Source of the DNA: Sphingomonadales bacterium
GTDB taxonomy: Bacteria; Pseudomonadota; Alphaproteobacteria; Sphingomonadales; Sphingomonadaceae
Assembly: GCA_004292705.1 (NCBI GenBank)
Contig: RDXA01000364.1
Coordinates: 1 to 14,872 of the forward strand
Direction: 5' to 3'
DNA: 14,872 nt
Shown here: positions 1-5,917 of the stretch, in pieces
Layout: each line of letters starts with the position of its first letter
How positions within the stretch are numbered: position 1 is the first letter of the stretch
The notes under the pieces: model-generated
Database searches by the model: none
Told to the model about the DNA's origin: nothing
Seen by the model: the letters and a program-made list of their open reading frames with translations, nothing else
Position numbers and translations under genes: made by a program

Positions 1-408
1 ACTTCGTTTACGAGGACCATACCATCCTCGAGCCCGCCGAGCACGCCCTTGTTGACGCGCTGGCCATCATAGCCCTTGTCCATGACAATGCGCACCTCGT
101 GACCGGCCCAGTTGGAAAAGTCCTTTTCGCGAGTCAGAGGGCGGTCGATCCCCGGCGAACTGACTTCGAGGTGATAGGCACCATCGATCAGCACTTCGCC
201 CGCCTCTTCCGCCCCGTCGATCACGTCCGAAACGCGGCGCGACAGGGCGGCGCACTGGTCGATCACCAGCTGGCCGGTGGCCGGGTCCTCAGCCATGATC
301 TGCAAGGCCATGCCGCCATCGCCCGCTTCGGACGGCGCGCACCAGCTCGAACCCGAGAGCGGTCGCTTCGGGTTCAATCAACTGGGTCAGGCGCGCGATA
401 TCGGCCAT
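1..408 (-). CDS. rimP: Ribosome maturation factor RimP, frameshifted, 3' end outside window
   Basis: RimP helps assemble the 30S ribosomal subunit. The ATG at 408 begins MADIARLTQLIEPEATALGF, a typical RimP N-terminus. From about 338 the family sequence continues in a different frame down to base 1: A-E-A-G-D-G-G-M-A-L-Q, then GAYHLEVSSPGIDRPLTREK (the family's hallmark segment), then a stretch ending in V-L-V-N-E. The two frames differ by one extra or two missing bases in the GC run at 331-342 (plus-strand ggcgcgc). Read literally, the first frame stops at codon 40 (TGA at 291-289), and the second frame has upstream stops and no good start. No clear ribosome site was judged for the ATG. In relatives rimP precedes nusA, which would lie beyond base 1. 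Identity is sure. Whether the frameshift is real or a sequencing error is open. Confidence 0.85.
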
Positions 409-569
409 TCATGCTCCATGCGAGTCGGTATTGCAGAAACAGTTTTTGGGGCCGGCCCCCGGAGGCGCCAGCATCCAAACCTTGTCTCGACAATGCCGGG
501 ATTGGCGCTGCACCTAATCGCGCAGGCCCGATTTGGCAAGAGCGAAGCTTCGAACCCGTCCGCCTCGCG

Positions 570-1133
570 TCAGGTCGAGCGATCGTCTTCGCTGTCGCCC
601 GTGACCCACTTGCGCGCAGTCTCGATCAGCGCCCGGCGCTCGCGCTCCTCGAAGTTCTCGTGGTAGCGGCGCACCTCAAGCACGATCTCGTCGGTCAAGG
701 GTTCGTCGAATTCGAGCGCGTTGGTGCCGAACTCGCTCCGCGTGACGACCGCAAAGTGGTCGATGACACCGCAGCGCAGGATGGCACCCTCGCCTTCGCG
801 CATCGCATCAAGGATGGCGACCTGCGCGCCGGTCCGCGACAGGTTGAGCAGGATGCAGGTATGCACCTTTTCAATCGCAACCAGTTTTCCCGGAAGGCTA
901 AGGCGCAGGCGCGGCGCGGCACGCCGCCCAACTGCCGCCACCGGAGGATCAGTTCCTTCGGGCTTCGGGTCCGCCATGCCCTGTTCACCCCACAGACGTT
1001 CCAAGGTTGCACCGCCGGCCAACTGGGTAGGGGACGGATCGGGCTTGGAAGAATTGCCGGCCGACGTCAGCTTACCCGATAAGGGAGCGGCTGGCAAAGG
1101 TTCGCCGGGGGTGGACGATAGATCCGGACGCAT
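570..1133 (-). CDS. PilZ-domain protein (probable c-di-GMP binding)
   Basis: PilZ domains bind the second messenger cyclic di-GMP and switch motility, surface or polysaccharide functions. The signature is visible: an RxxxR motif (R71-A-A-P-R75) followed by NxSxxG (N97-L-S-R-T-G102), then beta-strand-like sequence and a charged helix (R-R-Y-H-E-N-F-E-E-R-E-R-R). The protein has a single domain and no membrane segment. The start is uncertain. The ATG at 1133 gives 187 aa with a proline- and serine-rich first 52 residues and an AGGA about 12 bases upstream. The ATG at 977 (MADPKPEGTD) gives 135 aa, nearer to a bare PilZ domain. The gene lies between rimP and pspF on the same strand with more than 160 bp on each side, so it is probably transcribed alone. 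The target is unknown. Confidence 0.85.
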   Translation of the reverse strand: MRPDLSSTPGEPLPAAPLSGKLTSAGNSSKPDPSPTQLAGGATLERLWGEQGMADPKPEGTDPPVAAVGRRAAPRLRLSLPGKLVAIEKVHTCILLNLSRTGAQVAILDAMREGEGAILRCGVIDHFAVVTRSEFGTNALEFDEPLTDEIVLEVRRYHENFEERERRALIETARKWVTGDSEDDRST

Positions 1134-1305
1134 ATCAGCCCGCGTTCCTGCAGCTTGCGGTGCAACACGACGAGTCGCCAGCGCCCCGGCGCAGATTACC
1201 GAAATCCCACATGAAATTTTCGGAAAGCAGATGCATCGTGTTGTGTTGCCTCGGGCCAGAGGACCGTAATATTCAAAAAGACTTTCAAATCCGTTATAAA
1301 CGTTC

Positions 1306-2352
1306 TCAGTCTTGACCCTCCATCAGCGCGTGCTTGCGAATGCAATGACGCAACTGATCGTAGGTCAGACCAAGCGCACGCGCGGTCTGACGCTGATTCC
1401 AGCGATGCTTGCCAAGGGCATGAGCAAGAATGGCGCGTTCATGCGCATCGACTGCGGCACGCAAGTCCTCGATCGCATCGAAATTGAGGCCGGCAGAGGC
1501 CAGCGGAACAGCTCCGCCATTGGGCCCTTGCGAGGAAGTTGGCGGGCTGCTGCGGCGATGCTCAGGCGGACGTGGGCGCCATGGGCTGTCGAACGGATCG
1601 AACTGGACATGCGCGATCGGCATCTCGTCGCTCGCCCAGCGGTAAACCGCGCGCTCGACCACGTTGCGGAGTTCGCGCACATTGCCTGGCCAGGGGTGAT
1701 CCTCGAGCGCGTCCATCACATGCGGGGCAAAGCCCGGCCAACGGTCCCAGTCGAGCTCGGCGGCCATGCGCCGCCCGAAATACTCGGCCAGCACGCCAAT
1801 ATCGCCCTCGCGGACGCGCAACGGGGGGAGCGTGATCACCTCGAAGCTCAGCCGATCGAGCAGGTCGGCGCGGAATTCGCCACTTGCTGCGAGGGCCGGA
1901 AGATCGTCATTGGTCGCCGCCACGATCCGCACGTCAACGCGGATCGGGCGCGAGGCACCGATACGGGTGATCTCGCCATATTCGACCGCGCGCAGCAGCC
2001 GCTCCTGCGCACCCATGCTGAGGGTTCCAAGTTCATCGAGGAACAGCGTGCCCCGATCCGCCTCCTCGAACCGTCCGGCACGGGCCTTGGTGGCACCCGT
2101 GAAGGCCCCCGCCTCGTGCCCAAACAGCTCAGCTTCGATCAGGGTTTCGGGCAACGCTGCGCAGTTCATCGTGACCAGCGGCTCGTCCCAGCGGCTCGAC
2201 AGACGGTGAAGGCGTTCGGCGATCAGTTCTTTACCTGTGCCGCGCTCACCGATCACCAGCACGGGGCGGTTCATCGAAGCCGCACGGCTGGCGCGCTCGA
2301 CGGCGTCGAGAAAGGCCCCGGATTGGCCAATGAACTGGCTTTCGAGCTTCAT
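1306..2352 (-). CDS. pspF: PspF, sigma-54 activator of the psp operon
   Basis: PspF is an AAA+ enhancer-binding protein that remodels sigma-54 RNA polymerase at psp promoters. In E. coli PspA holds it inactive until the membrane is stressed. From the ATG at 2352 the protein has 348 aa. It shows Walker A G35-E-R-G-T-G-K41, the sigma-54 contact loop GAFTGA at 82-87, Walker B with L-F-L-D-E at 103-107, and a C-terminal Fis-type helix-turn-helix (R-W-N-Q-R-Q-T-A-R-A-L-G-L). It has no receiver or sensor domain before the AAA+ module, as in true PspF. The frame is open further upstream to 2487, but that would run across the sigma-54 promoter of the divergent operon, so 2352 is preferred. The linker before the HTH is longer and more proline-rich than in the 325-aa E. 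coli protein. Confidence 0.93.
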   Translation of the reverse strand: MKLESQFIGQSGAFLDAVERASRAASMNRPVLVIGERGTGKELIAERLHRLSSRWDEPLVTMNCAALPETLIEAELFGHEAGAFTGATKARAGRFEEADRGTLFLDELGTLSMGAQERLLRAVEYGEITRIGASRPIRVDVRIVAATNDDLPALAASGEFRADLLDRLSFEVITLPPLRVREGDIGVLAEYFGRRMAAELDWDRWPGFAPHVMDALEDHPWPGNVRELRNVVERAVYRWASDEMPIAHVQFDPFDSPWRPRPPEHRRSSPPTSSQGPNGGAVPLASAGLNFDAIEDLRAAVDAHERAILAHALGKHRWNQRQTARALGLTYDQLRHCIRKHALMEGQD

Positions 2353-2364
2353 GTCCAAACTATA

Positions 2365-2428
2365 GTGAAAATCACCAATGCTTGGCAATAGAGACCAACA
2401 GCTCATCCTCCCCCAGCGTGAAAAACCG
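2365..2428. promoter_or_regulatory. Candidate PspF enhancer sites
   Basis: GTGAAAATCAC at 2365-2375 is a perfect inverted repeat (GTGA-N3-TCAC). A related half, GTGAAAAACCG, begins at 2418, 53 bp away or about five helical turns. The two lie roughly 60 and 110 bp upstream of the expected sigma-54 start, where upstream activating sequences normally sit. The first is also only about 13 bp in front of the pspF start codon, which would fit negative autoregulation as known in E. coli. Assignment to PspF is inference from position. Confidence 0.45.
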
Positions 2429-2452
2429 CAGATTTCCGCCATCCGCACAGTT

Positions 2453-2468
2453 TGGCACGGCGGTTGCA
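2453..2468 (+). promoter_or_regulatory. Sigma-54 (-24/-12) promoter of the psp operon
   Basis: TGGCACGGCGGTTGCA matches the sigma-54 consensus TGGCACG-N4-TTGC exactly: GG at 2454-2455 (-24) and GC at 2466-2467 (-12) with correct spacing. Transcription should start near 2479, about 30 bases before the ATG at 2511. Divergent pspF and the downstream pspABC genes support the call. Confidence 0.92.
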
Positions 2469-2510
2469 AAATACATGGCAAGACCACGCAGACACCTTGG
2501 GAGGCCCCGA

Positions 2511-2696
2511 ATGATCAACCGCAAACCCGCCACCAGCGCTTTCTGGAGCTCGAAGCTCGGGCATGCCGCCATGGCCAGCATCGGCGCCATGGTCATGATG
2601 ATCGCGCTGTCCACGCAGCTACAGCCGGGTGCCGCCAACGCTGCCCCGATCAGCCACCCCGCTGCCGAAGCCGGCAGCATGGTCGAGATCGCCTGA
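2511..2696 (+). CDS. Small exported or membrane protein, first gene of the psp operon
   Basis: This 61-aa protein starts at the first good ATG after the sigma-54 promoter, with GGGAGG 6-7 bases upstream. It has a basic N-terminus (M-I-N-R-K), one hydrophobic stretch at about residues 18-37 (G-H-A-A-M-A-S-I-G-A-M-V-M-M-I-A-L), and a short alanine-rich tail. The segment G-A-A-N-A/A-P could be a signal peptidase site, so it is either a one-helix inner-membrane peptide or a short secreted peptide. E. coli has no gene at this position, where pspA follows the promoter directly. I do not recognise the family. Position implies PspF control and a membrane-stress role. A GTG follows the TGA by one base and leads into the open frame before pspA. 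Confidence 0.75.
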   Translation: MINRKPATSAFWSSKLGHAAMASIGAMVMMIALSTQLQPGAANAAPISHPAAEAGSMVEIA

Positions 2697-2697
2697 C

Positions 2698-2988
2698 GTG
2701 GGCGACCCCCATGATCCCCTTGGGCCGGAGCGCCCCCTCAACCGGGATGTCCCCCCCGCCGACGCTGCCGGTGACGCTCGCTCCAAAGGCGCTCACCAGA
2801 GCAGCGACGCTCCGGCCCAACCCTCTCGCCTGCTGTCGTCGGGACGGCTGTCGCGGCTCGACGAGGAAATCGAAGCCTTGCGCCGCAGCCCCACACCGAC
2901 GCAATCTCGCAGCGATACCCCCAATCCTGATGCGTCACGAGTCGGCGCGCAGGACCGGGTCAACTCGTTTCTCGATGGAGTAGCCTTC
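2698..2988 (+). other. Open stretch in frame with pspA, possible N-terminal extension
   Basis: From the GTG at 2698, one base after the previous gene's stop, 97 codons run without a stop into the pspA ATG at 2989. The sequence is rich in proline, serine, aspartate and arginine, and contains S-R-L-D-E-E-I-E-A-L-R-R at 2851-2886. That E-I-E-A-L-R string recurs, exactly or nearly, at the C-termini of four small proteins later in the operon. If translated, PspA would have about 325 aa instead of 228. Against this, other frames are also open here (common at high GC), there is no clear ribosome site before the GTG, and the ATG at 2989 has a good one. It may be untranslated leader or a decayed PspB-like gene. 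Confidence 0.4.
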
Positions 2989-3675
2989 ATGGGCATTTTC
3001 AGCCGCACCCGTGACATCATCGCCGCCAACTTCAACGACATGCTCGATAAGGCCGATGATCCGACCAAGATGATCCGCATGATCATCCTCGAAATGGAGG
3101 AAACCCTGGTCGAAGTCCGCGCCAGTGCCGCGCGCACCATCGCCGACCAGAAGGAAATGCACCGTCACTGCGTCAAGCTCGACCGGCTCCAGGCCGATTG
3201 GGCCGAGAAGGCCCAACTCGCGCTGAGCAAGGACCGCGAGGATCTTGCCCGCGCGGCTCTGGTCGAGAAGAAAAAGGCCGGCGATACGGCCGATCAGCTC
3301 AAGTCCGAAATCGCTGTGCTCGATGACGCGCTGCGCGCTTATGAAGACGACATCGCCAAGCTGCAGCACCGCCTGCGCGAAGCCCGCAGCCGCCAGACCG
3401 CGATCGCCGCGCGCCTCGAAAGCGCCGAGAACCGCGTCAAGCTGCGCACGCTGATGAGCACCGAACGGACCGACGAGGCGCTCGCACGCTTCGATCAGCT
3501 CGAACGCCGCGTCGATTACGCCGAAGGCCGCGCCGATGCACTGCAGATCGCGGAAAGCAAAACGCCGTCGCTCGCTGATGAAATCGCTGCGCTCGCAGGT
3601 GGCGACGCTATCGACGACGAACTCGCTCAGATGAAGAAAGCGCTCGGCAAGTCCGGCGACAGCAAGGGGGAATAA
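2989..3675 (+). CDS. pspA: PspA, phage shock protein A / IM30 family
   Basis: PspA is a peripheral inner-membrane protein of the ESCRT-III-like PspA/Vipp1 family. It binds stressed membranes, oligomerises to limit proton leakage, and in E. coli inhibits PspF. The 228-aa product begins MGIFSRTRDIIAANFNDMLD, the family's amphipathic membrane-binding helix, followed by long charged coiled-coil helices to about residue 185 and a final helix (A-L-A-G-G-D-A-I-D-D-E-L-A-Q-M-K). The length matches E. coli PspA (222 aa). The ATG at 2989 is chosen because GGAG lies eight bases upstream and homologues start with MGIF. pspB follows after three bases. The same frame is open for 97 codons upstream, described separately. 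Confidence 0.95.
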   Translation: MGIFSRTRDIIAANFNDMLDKADDPTKMIRMIILEMEETLVEVRASAARTIADQKEMHRHCVKLDRLQADWAEKAQLALSKDREDLARAALVEKKKAGDTADQLKSEIAVLDDALRAYEDDIAKLQHRLREARSRQTAIAARLESAENRVKLRTLMSTERTDEALARFDQLERRVDYAEGRADALQIAESKTPSLADEIAALAGGDAIDDELAQMKKALGKSGDSKGE

Positions 3676-3678
3676 GCC

Positions 3679-3984
3679 ATGGACGGTGGAGAAGTTATTG
3701 CAGCCCTGGCGCTGTTCATCGGCGCACCCTGGGTCATCCTGCACTACATCACGAAGTGGAAGACAGCCCCCACCATAACCTCGGATGACGAGGTTCTGCT
3801 GGAAGAACTCTACAACCTCGCCCGTCGGCTGGATGAACGGATGGATACGGTCGAGCGGCTCGTGGCTGCCGACGATCCGGAGTTTACGCCGGCCCGCCGC
3901 CTGATCGCCGATCAGGAAAAAGACAACCAGCAACTGCGCGAATTGGAAGCGCTGATTGCCGAGAAGAAGGGAACCCGCGCATGA
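3679..3984 (+). CDS. pspB: PspB, envelope stress membrane protein
   Basis: PspB works with PspC at the inner membrane to sense stress and release PspF from PspA. The 101-aa protein has one N-terminal membrane segment (residues 6-24), a conserved L-H-Y followed by basic residues, then a coiled coil with R50-L-D-E-R-M-D-T-V-E-R-L-V-A-A-D-D-P-E-F69. This corresponds to the C-terminal region of E. coli PspB (R-I-Q-A-L-E-S-I-L-D-A-E-H-P-N-W). It carries about 30 extra charged residues at the C-terminus compared with the 74-aa enteric protein. A GGGGGA lies upstream of the ATG, three bases after pspA. Its stop overlaps the pspC start (ATGA at 3981-3984). Confidence 0.9.
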   Translation: MDGGEVIAALALFIGAPWVILHYITKWKTAPTITSDDEVLLEELYNLARRLDERMDTVERLVAADDPEFTPARRLIADQEKDNQQLRELEALIAEKKGTRA

Positions 3985-4355
3985 ACAGCCCCCGCACCAC
4001 GCTTTACCGCGACAAGCACAATGCCAAGCTGATGGGCGTCTGCGCCGGGGTCGCCGATTACACGGGAGTGAATGTCCTGTGGGTCCGGCTGGCCACCGTT
4101 GCGCTGTGCCTCGGGTTGGGCTGGCCGATCTTTGCCTATTTCATCGCCGGCTTCTTCCTCAACAAGAAGCCGCCGCATCTCTACCGTGACGCCAGCGAGC
4201 AGAAGTATTGGCAAAGCGTCCGCCAGAGCCCGAAGCGCACCGCCCGCGAAATCCGTGCGAGCTTCCGCGACGTCGACCGCCGCCTGGCCGCAGTCGAAAG
4301 CCACTACGTCAGCAGCAACCCGCGCCTGACCGCCGAGATCGAGCGGCTGCGCTAA
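3981..4355 (+). CDS. pspC: PspC, stress-sensing inner-membrane protein
   Basis: PspC partners PspB in the inner membrane, and its cytoplasmic part can bind PspA. The 124-aa product has the PspC domain at about residues 7-63: L-Y-R-D-K-H-N-A-K-L-M-G-V-C-A-G-V-A-D-Y, then W-V-R-L-A-T and a long hydrophobic segment (37-60) with the usual G-L-G-W-P. The C-terminal 30 residues (R-R-L-A-A-V-E-S-H-Y-V-S-S-N-P-R-L-T-A-E-I-E-R-L-R) match the tail module of the small proteins encoded just downstream. It is translationally coupled to pspB by ATGA. A 25-bp gap with a strong AAGGGGGAAGG precedes the next gene. Confidence 0.93.
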   Translation: MNSPRTTLYRDKHNAKLMGVCAGVADYTGVNVLWVRLATVALCLGLGWPIFAYFIAGFFLNKKPPHLYRDASEQKYWQSVRQSPKRTAREIRASFRDVDRRLAAVESHYVSSNPRLTAEIERLR

Positions 4356-4380
4356 CACACGTGATGTAAGGGGGAAGGCT

Positions 4381-4695
4381 ATGGGACCCGATACAGTATG
4401 GGTTTTGATACCGCTGATGGGCATGATGATACCGATCGTGGCTTTGTGGACCAAGCACCAGCAGAAGATCGCCGAAATGCAGGTTGGCGCCACCGCCGAA
4501 AACACTGCCGAGAAGGCCGCCCAATACGCAACGCACATCCAGCGGCTTGAAGACCGGGTGCAGGTGCTGGAACGCATCGTCACCGATCGCGGCTACGACA
4601 TTGCCACCCAGATCGAAGCGCTGCGCGACCAGCGCCGGGTCGATGAGACAGGTGCAGGCGTCCCGCTGGGCCTCGAGAAGAAGGAGCGCGTGTGA
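4381..4695 (+). CDS. PspB-like small membrane protein 1 of the psp operon
   Basis: This 104-aa protein has one membrane segment at about residues 6-23 (V-W-V-L-I-P-L-M-G-M-M-I-P-I-V-A-L-W) followed by a charged helix. The module at 53-82 reads I-Q-R-L-E-D-R-V-Q-V-L-E-R-I-V-T-D-R-G-Y and then D-I-A-T-Q-I-E-A-L-R. This is the layout of PspB, and the R-V-x-V-L-E-R-I-V core aligns with PspB positions 54-62. The last 20 residues are polar and unrelated. The ribosome site AAGGGGGAAGG lies just before the ATG. Its stop overlaps the next start as TGATG. The role is inferred from position: a PspB-type adaptor that may interact with PspC or PspA. I know of no name for it. Confidence 0.85.
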   Translation: MGPDTVWVLIPLMGMMIPIVALWTKHQQKIAEMQVGATAENTAEKAAQYATHIQRLEDRVQVLERIVTDRGYDIATQIEALRDQRRVDETGAGVPLGLEKKERV

Positions 4696-5054
4696 TGGAA
4701 AACTTCGACGCCTTTCTGCCCTATCTGGGGTGGATCATTGCCGGGGCCTTCACCCTCGGCGCCGGCGGGATCCTGACGTCGTTCCAGATCACCCGCATGA
4801 AGATCAAGAACGGCTATCCGCTCGAAGGCATGTGGGGCCAGTCGCTCAAGCCCGGTTCGGACAAGCAGACCGCGCACCGTGTGACCCTGCTGACCCAGGA
4901 AAACGCCGAACTGCGCGCCGAACTGGGTTCGATGAAGGACAGGCTCGCCAATGTCGAACGGATCGTCACCGATGGGGGCTATCACCTCGGCGCGGAAATT
5001 GACGCGCTGCGTGATCGGGCTTTGTCGAACCTCACAGACAAGGGCAAAGCGTAA
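4695..5054 (+). CDS. PspB-like small membrane protein 2 of the psp operon
   Basis: This 119-aa protein starts at the ATG 4695, which shares its A with the preceding TGA. A GTG one codon earlier (4692) is also possible. AAGGAG lies about eight bases upstream. A membrane segment spans about residues 8-29 (P-Y-L-G-W-I-I-A-G-A-F-T-L-G-A-G-G-I-L-T). A basic linker with K-N-G-Y-P-L-E-G-M-W-G follows, then a coiled coil and the module M80-K-D-R-L-A-N-V-E-R-I-V-T-D-G-G-Y-H-L-G-A-E-I-D-A-L-R106. It is the longest paralogue in the run. Its stop overlaps the next start as TAATG at 5052-5056. Function is inferred from operon position and PspB-like build. Confidence 0.84.
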   Translation: MENFDAFLPYLGWIIAGAFTLGAGGILTSFQITRMKIKNGYPLEGMWGQSLKPGSDKQTAHRVTLLTQENAELRAELGSMKDRLANVERIVTDGGYHLGAEIDALRDRALSNLTDKGKA

Positions 5055-5362
5055 TGGGCGAGCAAATCGTGATTGCGATGACCATCATTGCGATCTTCCT
5101 CATCGCGGGCGTGAGCCTCAACGGCATCGTCGACAAGGTGATGCAGGGCAAGCGCCTGAGCTACGAAGCCAAGGCTGGCCCGCAAACGCGGGACATCCGC
5201 GAGATCGTGGAACGCCAGCAGATGATCGAAGACCGCCTGCAAGTGCTGGAACGGATTGCCACCGACCGGGGTAGCCTGCTGGCCGACGAGATCGAGGCTC
5301 TGCGCCGCGAGACACTCGCTGTCAGCCATGCGAAACGCGAAAACGCGGATGCCGCACAATGA
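5054..5362 (+). CDS. PspB-like small membrane protein 3 of the psp operon
   Basis: This 102-aa protein opens with a strongly hydrophobic helix at residues 4-23 (Q-I-V-I-A-M-T-I-I-A-I-F-L-I-A-G-V). A linker with D-K-V-M-Q-G-K-R-L-S-Y-E-A-K follows, then a coiled coil and the module at 57-84: M-I-E-D-R-L-Q-V-L-E-R-I-A-T-D-R-G-S-L-L and A-D-E-I-E-A-L-R. Within the run this is the clearest copy of the E-R-I-A-T-D ... E-I-E-A-L-R pattern. Start and stop overlap the neighbours (TAATG before, ATGA after), so its translation is probably coupled to theirs. The likely topology is N-terminal helix in the membrane and coiled coil in the cytoplasm, as in PspB. No specific name is known to me. Confidence 0.85.
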   Translation: MGEQIVIAMTIIAIFLIAGVSLNGIVDKVMQGKRLSYEAKAGPQTRDIREIVERQQMIEDRLQVLERIATDRGSLLADEIEALRRETLAVSHAKRENADAAQ

Positions 5363-5661
5363 GCAGCTGGGCCATCGTTGCCCTGGTGGGCATCATCATC
5401 TGGGGGATCGTCGAGATCGCCCGCGCGCGGGCCGGGATCGTGACCGACGAGGACGGCAACCAGAAGGTCGTCCCGCGTGATGATGTTGGCAGCCGCATCG
5501 AACTTGAAGCGGCGCGGCAGGAACTCGCCGATCTCAAGGAACGGATCAAGGTGCTCGAACGCATCGCCACCGACGGCAATACCAGTGACGCACGCGAGCG
5601 TGCGCGGATTGCAGCCGAGATCGAAGCGCTGAGGGCACTGCCTGCGGTAAAGGAGGAATGA
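5359..5661 (+). CDS. PspB-like small membrane protein 4 of the psp operon
   Basis: This 100-aa protein has a membrane segment at residues 4-20 (W-A-I-V-A-L-V-G-I-I-I-W-G-I-V), then an acidic linker (T-D-E-D-G-N-Q) and a coiled coil carrying L56-A-D-L-K-E-R-I-K-V-L-E-R-I-A-T-D72. A seven-residue insert precedes R-I-A-A-E-I-E-A-L-R at 83-92. It begins by ATGA overlap with the previous gene and ends four bases before the next. Its L-A-D-L-K-E-R-I segment is closely repeated in the following protein, at DNA level too, so the two look like a recent duplicate pair. The role is inferred as another PspB-type adaptor. Confidence 0.83.
   Translation: MSSWAIVALVGIIIWGIVEIARARAGIVTDEDGNQKVVPRDDVGSRIELEAARQELADLKERIKVLERIATDGNTSDARERARIAAEIEALRALPAVKEE
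5521..5568 (+). repeat. Coding repeat shared by PspB-like proteins 4 and 5 (copy 1)
   Basis: These 48 bases encode E-L-A-D-L-K-E-R-I-K-V-L-E-R-I-A. The segment at 5852-5899 encodes E-L-A-D-L-K-E-R-I-R-K-L-E-A-I-A and matches at about 37 of 48 positions by eye, with no gap. The similarity at DNA as well as protein level points to duplication within the operon. Confidence 0.65.
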
Positions 5662-5665
5662 CACC

Positions 5666-5917
5666 ATGATCTCTCCCCTTCTCGATCCCACGCTGGTGCT
5701 GACCAGCGGCAGCGTGATCGGCCTGGTCATCATCGCCGCAGCATTGCTGCGCGCGTGGCAGGGCTGGCTTGACCTCAAGCGCCAGGAGCTGGACCGTGCC
5801 CCGGGCGGGAGGACGGCCGATGAAGGCTCGGGCATCGGGACGGCGCGGATCGAGCTCGCCGATCTGAAGGAGCGCATCCGCAAGCTCGAAGCCATCGCCA
5901 GCGGGGTCGAGCTGTGA
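5666..5917 (+). CDS. PspB-like small membrane protein 5 of the psp operon (short form)
   Basis: This 83-aa protein has a membrane segment at about residues 9-30 (T-L-V-L-T-S-G-S-V-I-G-L-V-I-I-A-A-A-L-L) followed by W-Q-G-W-L-D-L-K-R-Q-E-L, a short glycine-rich linker, and R61-I-E-L-A-D-L-K-E-R-I-R-K-L-E-A-I-A78. It ends where its paralogues carry the T-D ... E-I-E-A-L-R tail, so it is a shortened copy. A very strong AAGGAGG lies upstream of the ATG. The stop overlaps the next gene's GTG start (GTGA at 5914-5917). Build and position suggest a PspB-like role. The missing tail may mean it lost one contact of the longer forms. Confidence 0.82.
   Translation: MISPLLDPTLVLTSGSVIGLVIIAAALLRAWQGWLDLKRQELDRAPGGRTADEGSGIGTARIELADLKERIRKLEAIASGVEL
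5852..5899 (+). repeat. Coding repeat shared by PspB-like proteins 4 and 5 (copy 2)
   Basis: Second copy of the 48-base coding repeat described at 5521-5568. After this point the reading frame ends within six codons, whereas copy 1 continues for about 30 more. Confidence 0.65.

Noticed and set aside
448..459. GGGGCCGGCCCC palindrome as a terminator between PilZ gene and rimP
   Set aside because: No loop, and on the minus strand it is followed by A residues, not T, so it does not fit an intrinsic terminator in the genes' direction.
99..1082. Long plus-strand open frame across rimP and the PilZ gene
   Set aside because: Antisense to two recognisable minus-strand genes, and its product has no family features.
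1199..1223. CCGAAA ... TTTCGG inverted repeat upstream of the PilZ gene
   Set aside because: Only 6-bp arms with a long spacer and no second copy, so not distinguishable from chance.
1312..2391. 359-codon plus-strand frame opposite pspF
   Set aside because: Shadow of pspF, which has full AAA+ and HTH motifs on the other strand.
2935..3933. 332-codon minus-strand frame opposite pspA and pspB
   Set aside because: Antisense shadow in high-GC DNA, since pspA is unmistakable on the plus strand.
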